From Clostridia bacterium (GTDB lineage Bacteria > Bacillota > Clostridia > Christensenellales > UBA1242): a stretch of DNA of 13,028 nucleotides. The stretch covers positions 1 to 13,028 of the forward strand of contig JAGCEE010000069.1 in assembly GCA_017650795.1 (NCBI GenBank), written 5' to 3'. The notes below the pieces were generated by a model that searched no databases, was not told the origin of the DNA, and saw nothing but the letters and a program-made list of their open reading frames with translations. Position numbers and translations under genes: made by a program. Below are positions 1 to 5,911 of the stretch, one piece after another; the stretch's first letter is position 1, and the number at the start of each line of letters is the position of its first letter.

Positions 1-126
1 GTAAGTCCTATAAAGGTAAATATAGTTAATGTTCCTTTTAAATGAAGAGGACAGAGAAAGTCAGTAAGAAGTGAATATAAAAAAGCAATTGTGACACTTT
101 CTGAAAATGATAAAATAGAATTGTAG
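1..126 (+). pseudogene. rplW: 3' fragment of ribosomal protein L23 gene, interrupted by in-frame TGA
   Basis: Reading from base 1, one frame gives KVNIVNVPFK, a TGA codon (43-45), then RGQRKSVRSEYKKAIVTL and SENDKIEL before a TAG at 124-126. This matches the C-terminal third of bacterial L23, whose usual pattern is VN-x-x-N-(V/Y)...(S)-x-Y/R-KKAIV-x-L...(D)K-IE-(L/F). The stretch between the VN segment and YKKAIV is about two residues shorter than usual and the end is cut before the common FE(G) tail. L23 normally lies in the S10 operon upstream of rplB; here no rplB follows, only non-coding DNA. I therefore read it as a decayed, displaced copy. The upstream part lies outside the window, so a functional gene cannot be fully excluded, but the in-frame TGA argues against it. 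Confidence 0.55.
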
Positions 127-147
127 AATATTATTTACTATTTACAG

Positions 148-233
148 ATATGGTTTTGTTCATATTTCGCTACTTAAATGAACACTAGGAGAATGAGCAA
201 AGGGTTTAAATAATTTGACTAAAAAAACCATAT
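148..233. repeat. Spaced inverted repeat downstream of the L23 fragment
   Basis: ATATGGTTTT (148-157) is repeated in perfect inversion as AAAACCATAT (224-233), with 66 bases between the arms. No coding frame lies between them. It could be the ends of a small degenerate mobile element or chance in AT-rich DNA. Confidence 0.3.
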
Positions 234-253
234 TGTACATTCAACCAATTTGC

Positions 254-290
254 AAAAAAAAAGATTCTAAATGGTGGTACATTTAGAATC
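254..290 (-). terminator. Rho-independent terminator, minus strand
   Basis: GATTCTAAATG (263-273) and CATTTAGAATC (280-290) form a perfect 11-bp stem with a six-base loop. On the minus strand it is followed directly by nine U's (254-262). No protein gene lies just upstream on the minus strand, so a non-coding transcript must be what it ends. Confidence 0.8.
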
Positions 291-412
291 GGCCTGTCCG
301 TAGTTTACAATGCTTAACTTTTTCATTTAGCACTTTTGTTAAGCGTTGTTGTGTTTTACCGACAGATGCAATAGAGTTTAAAATAAAAGATATACCCCTC
401 TTATTTTAAATA
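254..412 (-). ncRNA. Candidate minus-strand structured RNA with intrinsic terminator
   Basis: Read on the minus strand, this segment folds into consecutive helices. First, TTTAAAATAA (410-401) pairs with TTATTTTAAA (386-377) around a 14-base loop containing GAGGGGTATATC. Next, CTGTCGGTA (365-357) pairs with TACGGACAG (302-294), 8 of 9 pairs, enclosing an inner 7-bp stem GTTAAGC/GCTTAAC (plus coordinates 312-318 and 338-344). The segment ends in a perfect 11-bp terminator stem with nine U's. No open frame fits. The 5' end and promoter are not clear; a weak TAATAT lies near 425-430. Class not recognised; it does not resemble 6S, SRP or tmRNA as far as I can tell. Confidence 0.5.
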
Positions 413-458
413 CCCTATTACATATTAGTTTATCACATTTTAAAAAAATACCCAAATT

Positions 459-487
459 TTTAAAGTGTTTTTGCAAAAATGTATAAT
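459..487 (+). promoter_or_regulatory. Putative sigma-A promoter of the first exported protein gene
   Basis: TATAAT (482-487) is preceded by TTTAAA (459-464) at 17-base spacing. A start near 494 would give a leader of about 100 bases before the ATG at 597. The -35 is a poor match, so the call rests mainly on the perfect -10. The leader also has a small TGTAGA/TCTACA hairpin (541-546, 560-565). Confidence 0.45.
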
Positions 488-596
488 GTGGCGACTTTAC
501 AATAATTAGTTATTCCCCAAGTGAGTTCTTAAATCATAAATGTAGAAAAATAAATAATCTCTACAAAATCTTAAAAAAATATAAAGGGGATAATAT

Positions 597-1268
597 ATGA
601 AAAGAAAAGCAAAAATTATTACAACAATCGCATCACTATGCCTTGCAGTTGCATTACTTGCATTCGGCGTATATGCGGCAACAACAGCAAGCCTTAGTGT
701 TACATCTAAAGTTGCTTTTGTAGCAAAAGATGTTAATGTTACATTTACTGCAAAAGTGGCTGGTGGTAATGTACCAACAAATAGCAATGATGAACCATGG
801 GGTAAATCAGAAGGTTGGTCAGCAACCTCAAACAATTATACAGGAGTTGCCGGTGTTGCAAATACCGATTTATTCACTGTTGCGTTAGTTCCACAAGGGG
901 ACAATGCCGAAGACCATTACTCATTTGTCACGACAGGAGGTAATGACTCAGCTGGAACAAAAATCACTTATACATTTACTATAACCAACAATGGTAGAGA
1001 CCCAATCAATATTACGTACACTGGAACTAGTACATTTAGTGAAGTGGCTAACATATTAGGTGTGACATACAAAATTGGTTCATATACGACAACACCTGCC
1101 GCTCCATCAGCTGGTACTTGGGCTTCACAAACCAATGTTGCTTATGGTACTACTTGGGTTTATGAGGTAGAACTTAGCCTTCTTGATATTACGGCATCTC
1201 TTCCTGCGGCACAAAATTTAAACATATCATTCTCAGTTTTAAGAACTGCTGCTGCAGCACAAGAATAA
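597..1268 (+). CDS. SipW-dependent-type signal peptide exported protein (TasA/camelysin-like), paralogue A
   Basis: This is a 223-residue exported protein. Residues 2-6 are basic (KRKAK), residues 7-25 are hydrophobic, and cleavage probably follows VYA at residue 27. The N-terminus IITTIASLCLAVALLAFGVY is the kind seen on SipW-processed proteins such as TasA and camelysin relatives. The mature part is Thr-, Ala-, Asn- and Val-rich with few charges and reads as a beta-sandwich surface or matrix protein; no catalytic motif is seen. The start is fixed by AAAGGGG at 583-589, seven bases before ATG. It is monocistronic, with a strong terminator at 1301-1330. The paralogue at 12097-12741 has an almost identical signal peptide and leader box but a diverged mature domain. 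No SipW-like peptidase gene is in the window, so processing is inferred from family resemblance. Confidence 0.72.
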   Translation: MKRKAKIITTIASLCLAVALLAFGVYAATTASLSVTSKVAFVAKDVNVTFTAKVAGGNVPTNSNDEPWGKSEGWSATSNNYTGVAGVANTDLFTVALVPQGDNAEDHYSFVTTGGNDSAGTKITYTFTITNNGRDPINITYTGTSTFSEVANILGVTYKIGSYTTTPAAPSAGTWASQTNVAYGTTWVYEVELSLLDITASLPAAQNLNISFSVLRTAAAAQE

Positions 1269-1300
1269 ATTACATAAAGAAACCTATAAAGCAATCAAAC

Positions 1301-1330
1301 AAAAAACACGAGTTAAACCTCGTGTTTTTT
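1301..1330. terminator. Bidirectional intrinsic terminator after exported protein A
   Basis: AAAAAACACGAG (1301-1312) and CTCGTGTTTTTT (1319-1330) form a perfect 12-bp stem with a six-base loop. It serves the plus-strand gene ending at 1268 and, by symmetry, can end the minus-strand transcript coming from 1929. Confidence 0.9.
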
Positions 1331-1366
1331 GTATAATAGGTGTGTAATTTGCCAATAAAGTTTTTA

Positions 1367-1507
1367 TTACAACATTACCATTGTAAGCAAGATAGAATTA
1401 CCAAAGCCATATGCGTTTGTGTTAGACATGACTTTGATAACGTGGGTTTTAAGTTTTGTTTCTCTTTTTGGTGTTAAAAATAACACAATAGTTGCCACAA
1501 TACACAA
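1367..1507 (-). CDS. Small hydrophobic-start ORF, possible peptide gene or frameshift extension
   Basis: This 46-codon minus-strand frame starts with TTG at 1507 and ends with TAA at 1367. AAAGG (1517-1513) overlaps the stop codon of the upstream regulator and sits five bases before the TTG, so coupled translation is plausible. The product has a hydrophobic N-terminus (CIVATIVLFLTP), a basic middle (KRETKLKTHVIK) and a hydrophobic end (NSILLTMVML). The frame stays open further upstream (NKYIKALLCIV) up to the A7 run inside the regulator gene and lies at -1 relative to it, so a -1 slip would make it a C-terminal extension instead. I recognise no family. It lies just before the bidirectional terminator, consistent with being the last piece of this operon. 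Confidence 0.35.
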   Translation of the reverse strand: MCIVATIVLFLTPKRETKLKTHVIKVMSNTNAYGFGNSILLTMVML

Positions 1508-1515
1508 TAGTGCCT

Positions 1516-1929
1516 TTATGTATTTATTTTTTTATACATTTCTACACCATCTTTATGTAGTTCATAAAATCTTTTTAATGATAGGTTCATCTTACTACAA
1601 ATTTCCTCAACAGAATCCCCACGAATGTATTTTAAAAATAATATGTTTTTATAGGGTTGAAGAAGGCAGTCTATTTTTTTCTCTATCTTATTTTTGTTGT
1701 CTAACATCTTAAAAATAGCATCCTCGTCAACCACACGCCTATTTAATAAATCTTGAATTTTGCTGCTTACAATGTTTGAACTTGAATCAAGCTTTCTTAT
1801 TTCGTATAGTCTAGAAATGGCATTTAAAATAAGTGCCTTACTATTTTCAATCTCAACAGTTTTTTCTTCTATTAATTGTTTGTCGTGCATATAGCTTTTT
1901 AATTCTATTACATGCTGACATTTTGTCAT
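1516..1929 (-). CDS. Small regulator with sigma-region-4-like HTH (DUF1492/RinA-like)
   Basis: This 137-residue protein has a long charged helical N-terminal part (residues about 10-85, probably coiled coil). The C-terminal helix-turn-helix at about residues 88-131 (PYKNILFLKYIRGDSVEEIC then SKMNLSLKRFYELH) resembles sigma-70 region 4. The layout matches the phage-derived DUF1492/RinA/ArpU-type late-gene activators; the family assignment is by pattern only. I chose ATG at 1929 because AAGGAG (1946-1941) lies nine bases upstream; an ATG at 1953 has no such site. It is divergent from the HTH-sigma cassette at 2167, so it may control that cassette or itself from the shared intergenic region. A small ORF follows after its stop. 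Confidence 0.55.
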   Translation of the reverse strand: MTKCQHVIELKSYMHDKQLIEEKTVEIENSKALILNAISRLYEIRKLDSSSNIVSSKIQDLLNRRVVDEDAIFKMLDNKNKIEKKIDCLLQPYKNILFLKYIRGDSVEEICSKMNLSLKRFYELHKDGVEMYKKINT

Positions 1930-2060
1930 ATAATGCTTCTCCTTTTTATGCAAAAATAATGGTCGATATAAAAACTAATGTATTTCTTTTTACAAAAAAC
2001 ATCATAAAAACGGTTATTTAGACAAAATATGTCAAAAACTTGCTTAGTTTAAATTGCAAA

Positions 2061-2082
2061 ATGCATAGTTATTGCTATGTAT
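2061..2082. promoter_or_regulatory. Candidate operator dyad in the divergent intergenic region
   Basis: ATGCATAG (2061-2068) and CTATGTAT (2075-2082) are inverted repeats with 7 of 8 matches around a six-base spacer. The site lies about 40 bases upstream of a TATAAT (2123-2128) that could serve the HTH gene at 2167; its -35 is poor. A second short dyad, GACA-N5-TGTC, lies at 2021-2033. Either could bind the HTH protein or the divergent regulator; this is inference from position and symmetry. Confidence 0.35.
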
Positions 2083-2166
2083 ATCGCATAATTCTGCTCT
2101 TTATATTATTCTATGAATTTTGTATAATTTAATGAGAAGGGGTATAAATATGGGAGGAAAATATAA

Positions 2167-2499
2167 ATGGATGCAGAACAAATAATAAATGAGGCAAAAA
2201 AGAAAATAAAACATATATTAGATACAAGAAAAATATCTTTTTATTCACTAGCACAAGAAACCGGAATTTCTGAAGCGACACTACTTAATTGGTATAGTAA
2301 AAGAAACAATACGCCAAGTCTATATTCCACAATTTTAGTATGCAAGGCTTTAAAAATACCAATTTCTTCACTTTTTATTGAAGATGAGAGTGTTTTATAT
2401 TTAGAGAACTGCAAAAAAGATATTTTAAGCAAGTGGGATTTACTTAACGACAAACAAAAAGACGCCATTCTATTGCACATGGATAGTTATATTGGGTAG
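2167..2499 (+). CDS. Cro/C1-type HTH transcriptional regulator
   Basis: This 110-residue protein has an XRE-type helix-turn-helix at about residues 17-73: KISFYSLAQETGISEATLLN, followed by TPSLYSTILVCKALKIPISS. The C-terminal part (about 75-110) is a short helical segment with no recognisable domain, much smaller than in many phage repressors. GGGAGG (2152-2157) lies nine bases before the ATG. It is the first gene of a tight cassette: its TAG stop (2497-2499) overlaps the Shine-Dalgarno of the sigma gene, which starts eight bases later. A likely job is controlling the cassette, perhaps through the dyad at 2061-2082. An 11-codon frame (2150-2185) preceded by AGAAGGGG overlaps its start and might modulate its translation. 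Confidence 0.75.
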   Translation: MDAEQIINEAKKKIKHILDTRKISFYSLAQETGISEATLLNWYSKRNNTPSLYSTILVCKALKIPISSLFIEDESVLYLENCKKDILSKWDLLNDKQKDAILLHMDSYIG

Positions 2500-2507
2500 G
2501 AGCTATT

Positions 2508-3038
2508 ATGACAAAAGAAGAAAAAGACAGGGTTAATAAGTGCGTAAAGCAAATAGCACATGGAGACATTAATGCATTTGATGATTTGTACAACACAATG
2601 CATGATGTCTTATTTTGCTTTTTAAAGATATATGAATCCGACTATGATAAAATTAATGACATTATAAATGACACATTTAAAATAGTAATAGATAAAGCTA
2701 GTGAAAAAATGTTTTTTGTTAATTGTTCTAGTTGGATTATACAAATCGCCAAAATGGTAAGACTTAATTACAATAAAAAACGAGTTGACTATGTTGTGGT
2801 TGACGAATTGCCAGAAAATATCATGATGACTATGCCCCAAGATGATACGGTTTTAGATTTAAAAGAATCAATTAAACTTTTGCCTAAACGAGATCAACAA
2901 ATACTATATTTGGTTTACTATTGCCATTTAAAATATAAAGAAGTGCAAGTAATATTAAACATATCAAAATCTACGGTAGACAGAAGCATTAAATATTCGT
3001 TAAGTTTTATAAAGGAGAAACTACATGAAGAACAATAA
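2508..3038 (+). CDS. ECF-like sigma-70 family RNA polymerase sigma factor
   Basis: This 176-residue protein has the two-domain layout of ECF sigma factors. A region-2-like helical block covers about residues 13-90 (INAFDDLYNTMHDVLFCFLK, then NDTFKIVIDKA and SWIIQIAKMVRLNY). A region-4 HTH covers about 118-172 (SIKLLPKRDQQILYLVYYCH, then LKYKEVQVILNISKSTVDRS). The start ATG has GGAG at 2499-2502, five bases upstream. Its 3' end overlaps the start of the next gene by 14 bases, implying translational coupling, as is typical for a sigma factor and its membrane anti-sigma partner. It is expected to direct RNA polymerase to a small regulon; the peptidase gene downstream is the obvious local candidate, but no cognate promoter motif can be defined from one window. 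Confidence 0.78.
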   Translation: MTKEEKDRVNKCVKQIAHGDINAFDDLYNTMHDVLFCFLKIYESDYDKINDIINDTFKIVIDKASEKMFFVNCSSWIIQIAKMVRLNYNKKRVDYVVVDELPENIMMTMPQDDTVLDLKESIKLLPKRDQQILYLVYYCHLKYKEVQVILNISKSTVDRSIKYSLSFIKEKLHEEQ

Positions 3039-3687
3039 TTTAGAAAATAGAATTGAAGAGTATTACAAAAATGAAACAAAAAACATTCCCCAATTAAGCG
3101 ATGATGAAAAAGAAAAGTTAAAATGCAGAATTGCACAAAATAGTTTAAAACGTAAAACTTTTGTAAAAAAAAGATTTGCTATTATTTCGGCAATTTTAAT
3201 TATTGTACTAATTCCATCCATCTTAATACCCGTTCTTACGATTGGTTCTTCGGATGATATAAAGTATTATAGTGATATCGAGGTAACACAAGAGGAACTC
3301 ACTTTGGATTTTGTTCAAACTTATATAAATCAAAATTACAGCAAATATTCTTTTATTTTTGATGAGTGTGAAGTGACTTATTCATATGGAGTATACTCTG
3401 AAGAAAGTGAAGAATTATTATCTATTAATTTAGAGCTATTTATGTTTGAGCCACCTTTTGCTACAATTAAGTTTAATCTCATTATAAATAAGGGCTTAGA
3501 TTTAAGGAAATATAATAAGGTTAAAGATGAAGGTGAAAAATACGAAACAGAAGAGTTTGTAAAATACAGACATGATTATGTAATTTCACATAAAACAAGT
3601 CGAATGGAATTTATTGAGTATGCGGAATATAATATTTATTTGAATGTTGATGTGGATGATGATGAAGTCTTTAATAAATTTTACTAA
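3025..3687 (+). CDS. Single-pass membrane protein, candidate anti-sigma factor
   Basis: This 220-residue protein has a charged cytoplasmic N-terminus (1-50), one clear transmembrane segment (51-73, FAIISAILIIVLIPSILIPV and on), and an acidic extracytoplasmic domain of about 147 residues. There is no signal-peptide cleavage site and no zinc-binding HxxxCxxC motif of ZAS anti-sigma factors; Cys34 stands alone. AAAGGAG (3011-3017) lies inside the end of the sigma gene and the ATG overlaps it by 14 bases. The topology plus overlap with a sigma gene suggests an anti-sigma factor that holds the sigma at the membrane until an outside signal arrives; this role is inferred from context, as no known anti-sigma domain is recognised in the residues. 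Confidence 0.6.
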   Translation: MKNNNLENRIEEYYKNETKNIPQLSDDEKEKLKCRIAQNSLKRKTFVKKRFAIISAILIIVLIPSILIPVLTIGSSDDIKYYSDIEVTQEELTLDFVQTYINQNYSKYSFIFDECEVTYSYGVYSEESEELLSINLELFMFEPPFATIKFNLIINKGLDLRKYNKVKDEGEKYETEEFVKYRHDYVISHKTSRMEFIEYAEYNIYLNVDVDDDEVFNKFY

Positions 3688-3703
3688 TTAAAATGAAACA
3701 TTC

Positions 3704-3741
3704 TTCCTCCTTAAGCACATTAGTTGGTGTTTAAGGAGGAA
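3704..3741 (+). promoter_or_regulatory. Hairpin that sequesters the peptidase gene's Shine-Dalgarno
   Basis: TTCCTCCTTAAGCAC (3704-3718) pairs with GTGTTTAAGGAGGAA (3727-3741): 15 bp with one G-U pair and an eight-base loop. The 3' arm contains the complete AAGGAGG ribosome binding site for the ATG at 3745. The 5' arm starts 17 bases after the stop of the membrane-protein gene. As no U run follows, it is not a plus-strand terminator; the sequence instead predicts translational silencing unless the hairpin is opened or cleaved. Confidence 0.75.
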
Positions 3742-3744
3742 AAA

Positions 3745-4575
3745 ATGATAAAAAAAATTACAAAAAATTTAATACTTGCCGTCTTGGTCTTGCTGTTATG
3801 TTTTGGAACCATTCCAAACAAGTTTGCCCATGCGGAAGCAAACAACTGCTTTTATTGCGATACAAGTTATCTGGATGGTGGTGCTGGCGATGGCGGAACA
3901 TACCACTCGGAAACAGTCACTTGTGATTATTACTTAAAAGATGAATGCTATCTTACACTACTTTGTCCAATTTACACTAATCTATCACAACCAAATTCTT
4001 GTGCGCCACTAGCTGGCAGTATTATTGTTGGTTATTATGATTTTTATTGTCCAGACTTATTGGAAAACTATCAAAGTTTTTATTATTACAACGGGTATTA
4101 TCATTTTAAGCCACAGAATTCTCAGGTTATTGCAATGAAAGAATATTTGTATGATTTAATGGGAACAAACTCGCTTAACCCAGGAACTTCTGTGTCACAA
4201 TTTCAAACAGGGCTTTCGGCCTATGCCACTGAACAAGGTTATAGCACAAGTTATAGTAGTTGCGGAACAATAAATATTTCTAATGTCACAACTGCCATTG
4301 GACAAGAAAGACCAATTGTATTGTTTTTAAGTTCTTATGATTATTATGAAATCATTACAGAGGGTTCAGATTATGTGTATTTTAGTGGATTCCAAAAATC
4401 GGTAGGGCATGTTGTTGTGGCATATGGTTATGTAAAATACAGATTTTATTCTAATAATGTAAATTTTAGAACCGATGAGTATTTGGCAGTAGCATTTGGA
4501 GACGGTACAGAGGGATTATTAAAAATTTGTAGTGATACAACCATTGATGCATCTTATTCTGTTTACATATACTAA
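3745..4575 (+). CDS. Secreted papain/C39-like cysteine peptidase
   Basis: This 276-residue exported protein has a classical signal peptide: basic KKITK, a hydrophobic stretch at 9-23, and AHA cleavage after residue 30. The mature protein begins with a CxxC pair (Cys35, Cys38). The catalytic Cys is probably Cys86 in QPNSCAPLAG, followed by a helix-like SIIVGYYD. His222 lies in SVGHVVVAYGY and Asp253 in FGDGT, giving a Cys-His-Asp order typical of papain-like and C39-like folds. The ATG at 3745 is five bases after AGGAGG; a TTG at 3724 is inside the hairpin and unlikely. It is the last gene of the HTH-sigma-membrane protein cassette, so it is probably its output. Substrate unknown; extracellular or wall-associated action is inferred from the signal peptide. 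Confidence 0.68.
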   Translation: MIKKITKNLILAVLVLLLCFGTIPNKFAHAEANNCFYCDTSYLDGGAGDGGTYHSETVTCDYYLKDECYLTLLCPIYTNLSQPNSCAPLAGSIIVGYYDFYCPDLLENYQSFYYYNGYYHFKPQNSQVIAMKEYLYDLMGTNSLNPGTSVSQFQTGLSAYATEQGYSTSYSSCGTINISNVTTAIGQERPIVLFLSSYDYYEIITEGSDYVYFSGFQKSVGHVVVAYGYVKYRFYSNNVNFRTDEYLAVAFGDGTEGLLKICSDTTIDASYSVYIY

Positions 4576-4641
4576 TAGTATTTAATAAATAAGTAAAAGT
4601 TAATATTTAAAGTGATTATTTAGCTTAACGTTTTATAAAAA

Positions 4642-4680
4642 ATAAAAGACTCAAAGCCTTTTGACTTCGAGTCTTTTGTA
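4642..4680. terminator. Bidirectional terminator between peptidase gene and greA
   Basis: AAAAGACTC (4644-4652) pairs with GAGTCTTTT (4669-4677), with further AAG/CTT pairing inside after one mismatch. Plus-strand transcription ends in TTTTGTATT, while the minus strand has a longer T-rich tail. It ends the peptidase transcript and backs up the greA terminator. Confidence 0.65.
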
Positions 4681-4692
4681 TTATATAAATTT

Positions 4693-4718
4693 AAAAAAAG
4701 AGCATACATTATGCTCTT
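4693..4718 (-). terminator. greA terminator overlapping its stop codon
   Basis: On the minus strand AAGAGCATA (4718-4710) pairs with TATGCTCTT (4706-4698), followed by a U run (4699-4693). The stem's 5' arm contains the last sense codons (Arg, Ala), and the TAA stop at 4711-4709 reaches the loop, so the terminator starts inside the gene. Confidence 0.8.
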
Positions 4719-5179
4719 ATTTCTAATATTTTAAGTGTTAATTCACCAACAGGGGTTTTTACCACAACGCTGTCGCCTTTCTTTTTTCCAAGTAGGGCAG
4801 AACCAACAGGGCTTTCGTTAGAAATTAAACCTTTTGCTGGGTCACTTTCGGTACTACCTATTATTGTGTATTCTACCTCTTCATCAAAGTCTTCGTCATA
4901 AGCCTTAACTGTGCAGCCAACACTAACCTTAGATGTGTCTATGCTGGCTTTGTCTATAATAACACAGGTTTTAAGCTTTGCTTCTATTTCGGCAATTTCG
5001 GCTTCTAGTTTGCCTTGTTCCTCTTTGGCAGAATCATACTCTGCATTTTCGGACAAATCGCCAAATTCACGAGCAACGCCAATTCTTTTTGTAACCTCTG
5101 GACGTTTAACTGTTCTTAAATACTCTAATTTTTCTTCTAATTGCTTTTTGCCATCTTCTGTTAAATATACTGTTTGCAT
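4709..5179 (-). CDS. greA: Transcription elongation factor GreA
   Basis: This 156-residue protein is full length for GreA (about 155-160). It binds the RNA polymerase secondary channel and stimulates cleavage of backtracked RNA, rescuing stalled complexes. The N-terminal coiled coil spans about residues 8-75. Its tip carries GDLSENAEYDSAKEEQ with Asp41 and Glu44, the two acidic residues that help hold the catalytic magnesium. The C-terminal globular FKBP-like domain (about 80-156) has the usual SPVGSALLGKKKGDSV and TPVGELTLKILEI. AAGGAGG precedes the ATG by about seven bases. It is monocistronic, with its own promoter at 5278-5306 and a terminator that begins inside its last codons. Confidence 0.97.
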   Translation of the reverse strand: MQTVYLTEDGKKQLEEKLEYLRTVKRPEVTKRIGVAREFGDLSENAEYDSAKEEQGKLEAEIAEIEAKLKTCVIIDKASIDTSKVSVGCTVKAYDEDFDEEVEYTIIGSTESDPAKGLISNESPVGSALLGKKKGDSVVVKTPVGELTLKILEIRA

Positions 5180-5277
5180 AAATGCCTCCTTGCTTTAAAA
5201 AAAATAATGCGCCAAACCACGCAAAATAAATACATAATTACTATTTTTTAATAGCCATTTAATTAAAAACGCTCCAA

Positions 5278-5306
5278 ATATTAACATTATATTTTTGATT
5301 TGTCAA
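5278..5306 (-). promoter_or_regulatory. Sigma-A promoter of greA
   Basis: On the minus strand TTGACA (5306-5301) is followed after exactly 17 bases by TAATAT (5283-5278), preceded by TG as an extended -10. Transcription would start near 5271, giving a leader of roughly 90 bases with a small CTATT/AATAG hairpin. The rest of the 5180-5492 gap shows no gene and no other strong signal. Confidence 0.8.
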
Positions 5307-5492
5307 GAAATATTTATAAAAAAACTTTCTATGTGTAAAAAGTGTATTCAATGTTGTTATTATATATTCATAAAATTTAAAAATTGTTAATTATTTTTTA
5401 TGTGCCAATCTGTAAAGCGAGAGCAAGTAATATTATGTATGGTTATTGTGTATATTTTATAACCTTTTAGCCAAACTAAAAAAAGAGGAAAT

Positions 5493-5765
5493 ATGTTAAA
5501 CTTAATTTCTATTATAGTTTTGGTTGCTGGTGGATTAAATTGGGCAAGCGTTGGTTTTTTGCAATACGACTTTATTGCAGGCTTCTTTGGAACGCAGGCA
5601 AGCATTTTTTCTAGGCTTGTTTATATTATTGTTGGCATTGCAACGCTTTACTTTATTTATATGATTTTTAAATATAAAGGGAATATAAAACTAATAGACC
5701 GCAAGAAAAAAGATACCCCAAGTTATATTTACGAAGAAGATAAACATGGGGACATACTTAGTTAA
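5493..5765 (+). CDS. DUF378 family small membrane protein
   Basis: This 90-residue protein has two transmembrane segments (about 2-22 and 38-60). The pattern VAGGLNWASVGFLQYDFIAG then FG...SRLVYIIVGIATLY is characteristic of DUF378 (PF04070), a widespread inner-membrane family of unknown function. The C-terminal tail (about 62-90) is charged and cytoplasmic by the positive-inside rule, and is longer than in the minimal members of the family. AGAGG (5484-5488) is four bases before the ATG. It appears monocistronic; no convincing promoter or terminator is visible on its own strand. A TGAATAATG repeat starts directly after its TAA stop. Confidence 0.85.
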   Translation: MLNLISIIVLVAGGLNWASVGFLQYDFIAGFFGTQASIFSRLVYIIVGIATLYFIYMIFKYKGNIKLIDRKKKDTPSYIYEEDKHGDILS

Positions 5766-5817
5766 TGAATAATGGCGAACAATTTAATATAACGAATAAT
5801 GAATAGTGTATAATTAC
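5766..5817 (+). repeat. Intergenic TGAATAATGAATAGTG-type repeat copy
   Basis: TGAATAATGG starts right after the DUF378 stop codon, and CGAATAATGAATAGTG at 5793-5808 continues into ATAATTAC, a string also found after the amidase-like gene (7501-7508). This is one of five related copies in the window. Confidence 0.55.
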
Positions 5818-5862
5818 AGATGATTCAACAATAACAAAAAGTGAGAAATAAAGGCAAATAAT

Positions 5863-5895
5863 AAAAAAGCCTCTGGCATTAGTGGCTGCCAAAGG
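5863..5895 (-). terminator. Terminator of the membrane protein/HicB-like operon
   Basis: On the minus strand CCTTTGGCA (5895-5887) pairs with TGCCAGAGG (5878-5870), nine pairs including one G-U, followed by C and six U's (5868-5863). It lies 17 bases past the HicB-like stop codon. Confidence 0.82.
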
Positions 5896-5911
5896 ATTAT
5901 AAATAAAAATA

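Noticed and set aside
43..45. In-frame TGA in the L23 fragment as a sign of a recoded TGA (Trp or Gly)
   Set aside because: Genes in the window use TGG for Trp and none has an internal TGA; the position does not call for Trp in L23. Decay of the copy is simpler.
1419..1712. Plus-strand reading frame of about 97 codons
   Set aside because: It lies opposite the minus-strand regulator and small ORF, has no ribosome binding site, and its composition is that of an antisense shadow.
3704..3741. Hairpin before the peptidase gene as a transcription terminator
   Set aside because: It is followed by A's rather than U's on the plus strand and no minus-strand gene needs it; its 3' arm is the ribosome binding site.
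3724..3744. Upstream TTG start for the secreted peptidase
   Set aside because: It lies in the hairpin loop region and would place the Shine-Dalgarno inside the gene; ATG 3745 is well placed and begins a normal signal peptide.
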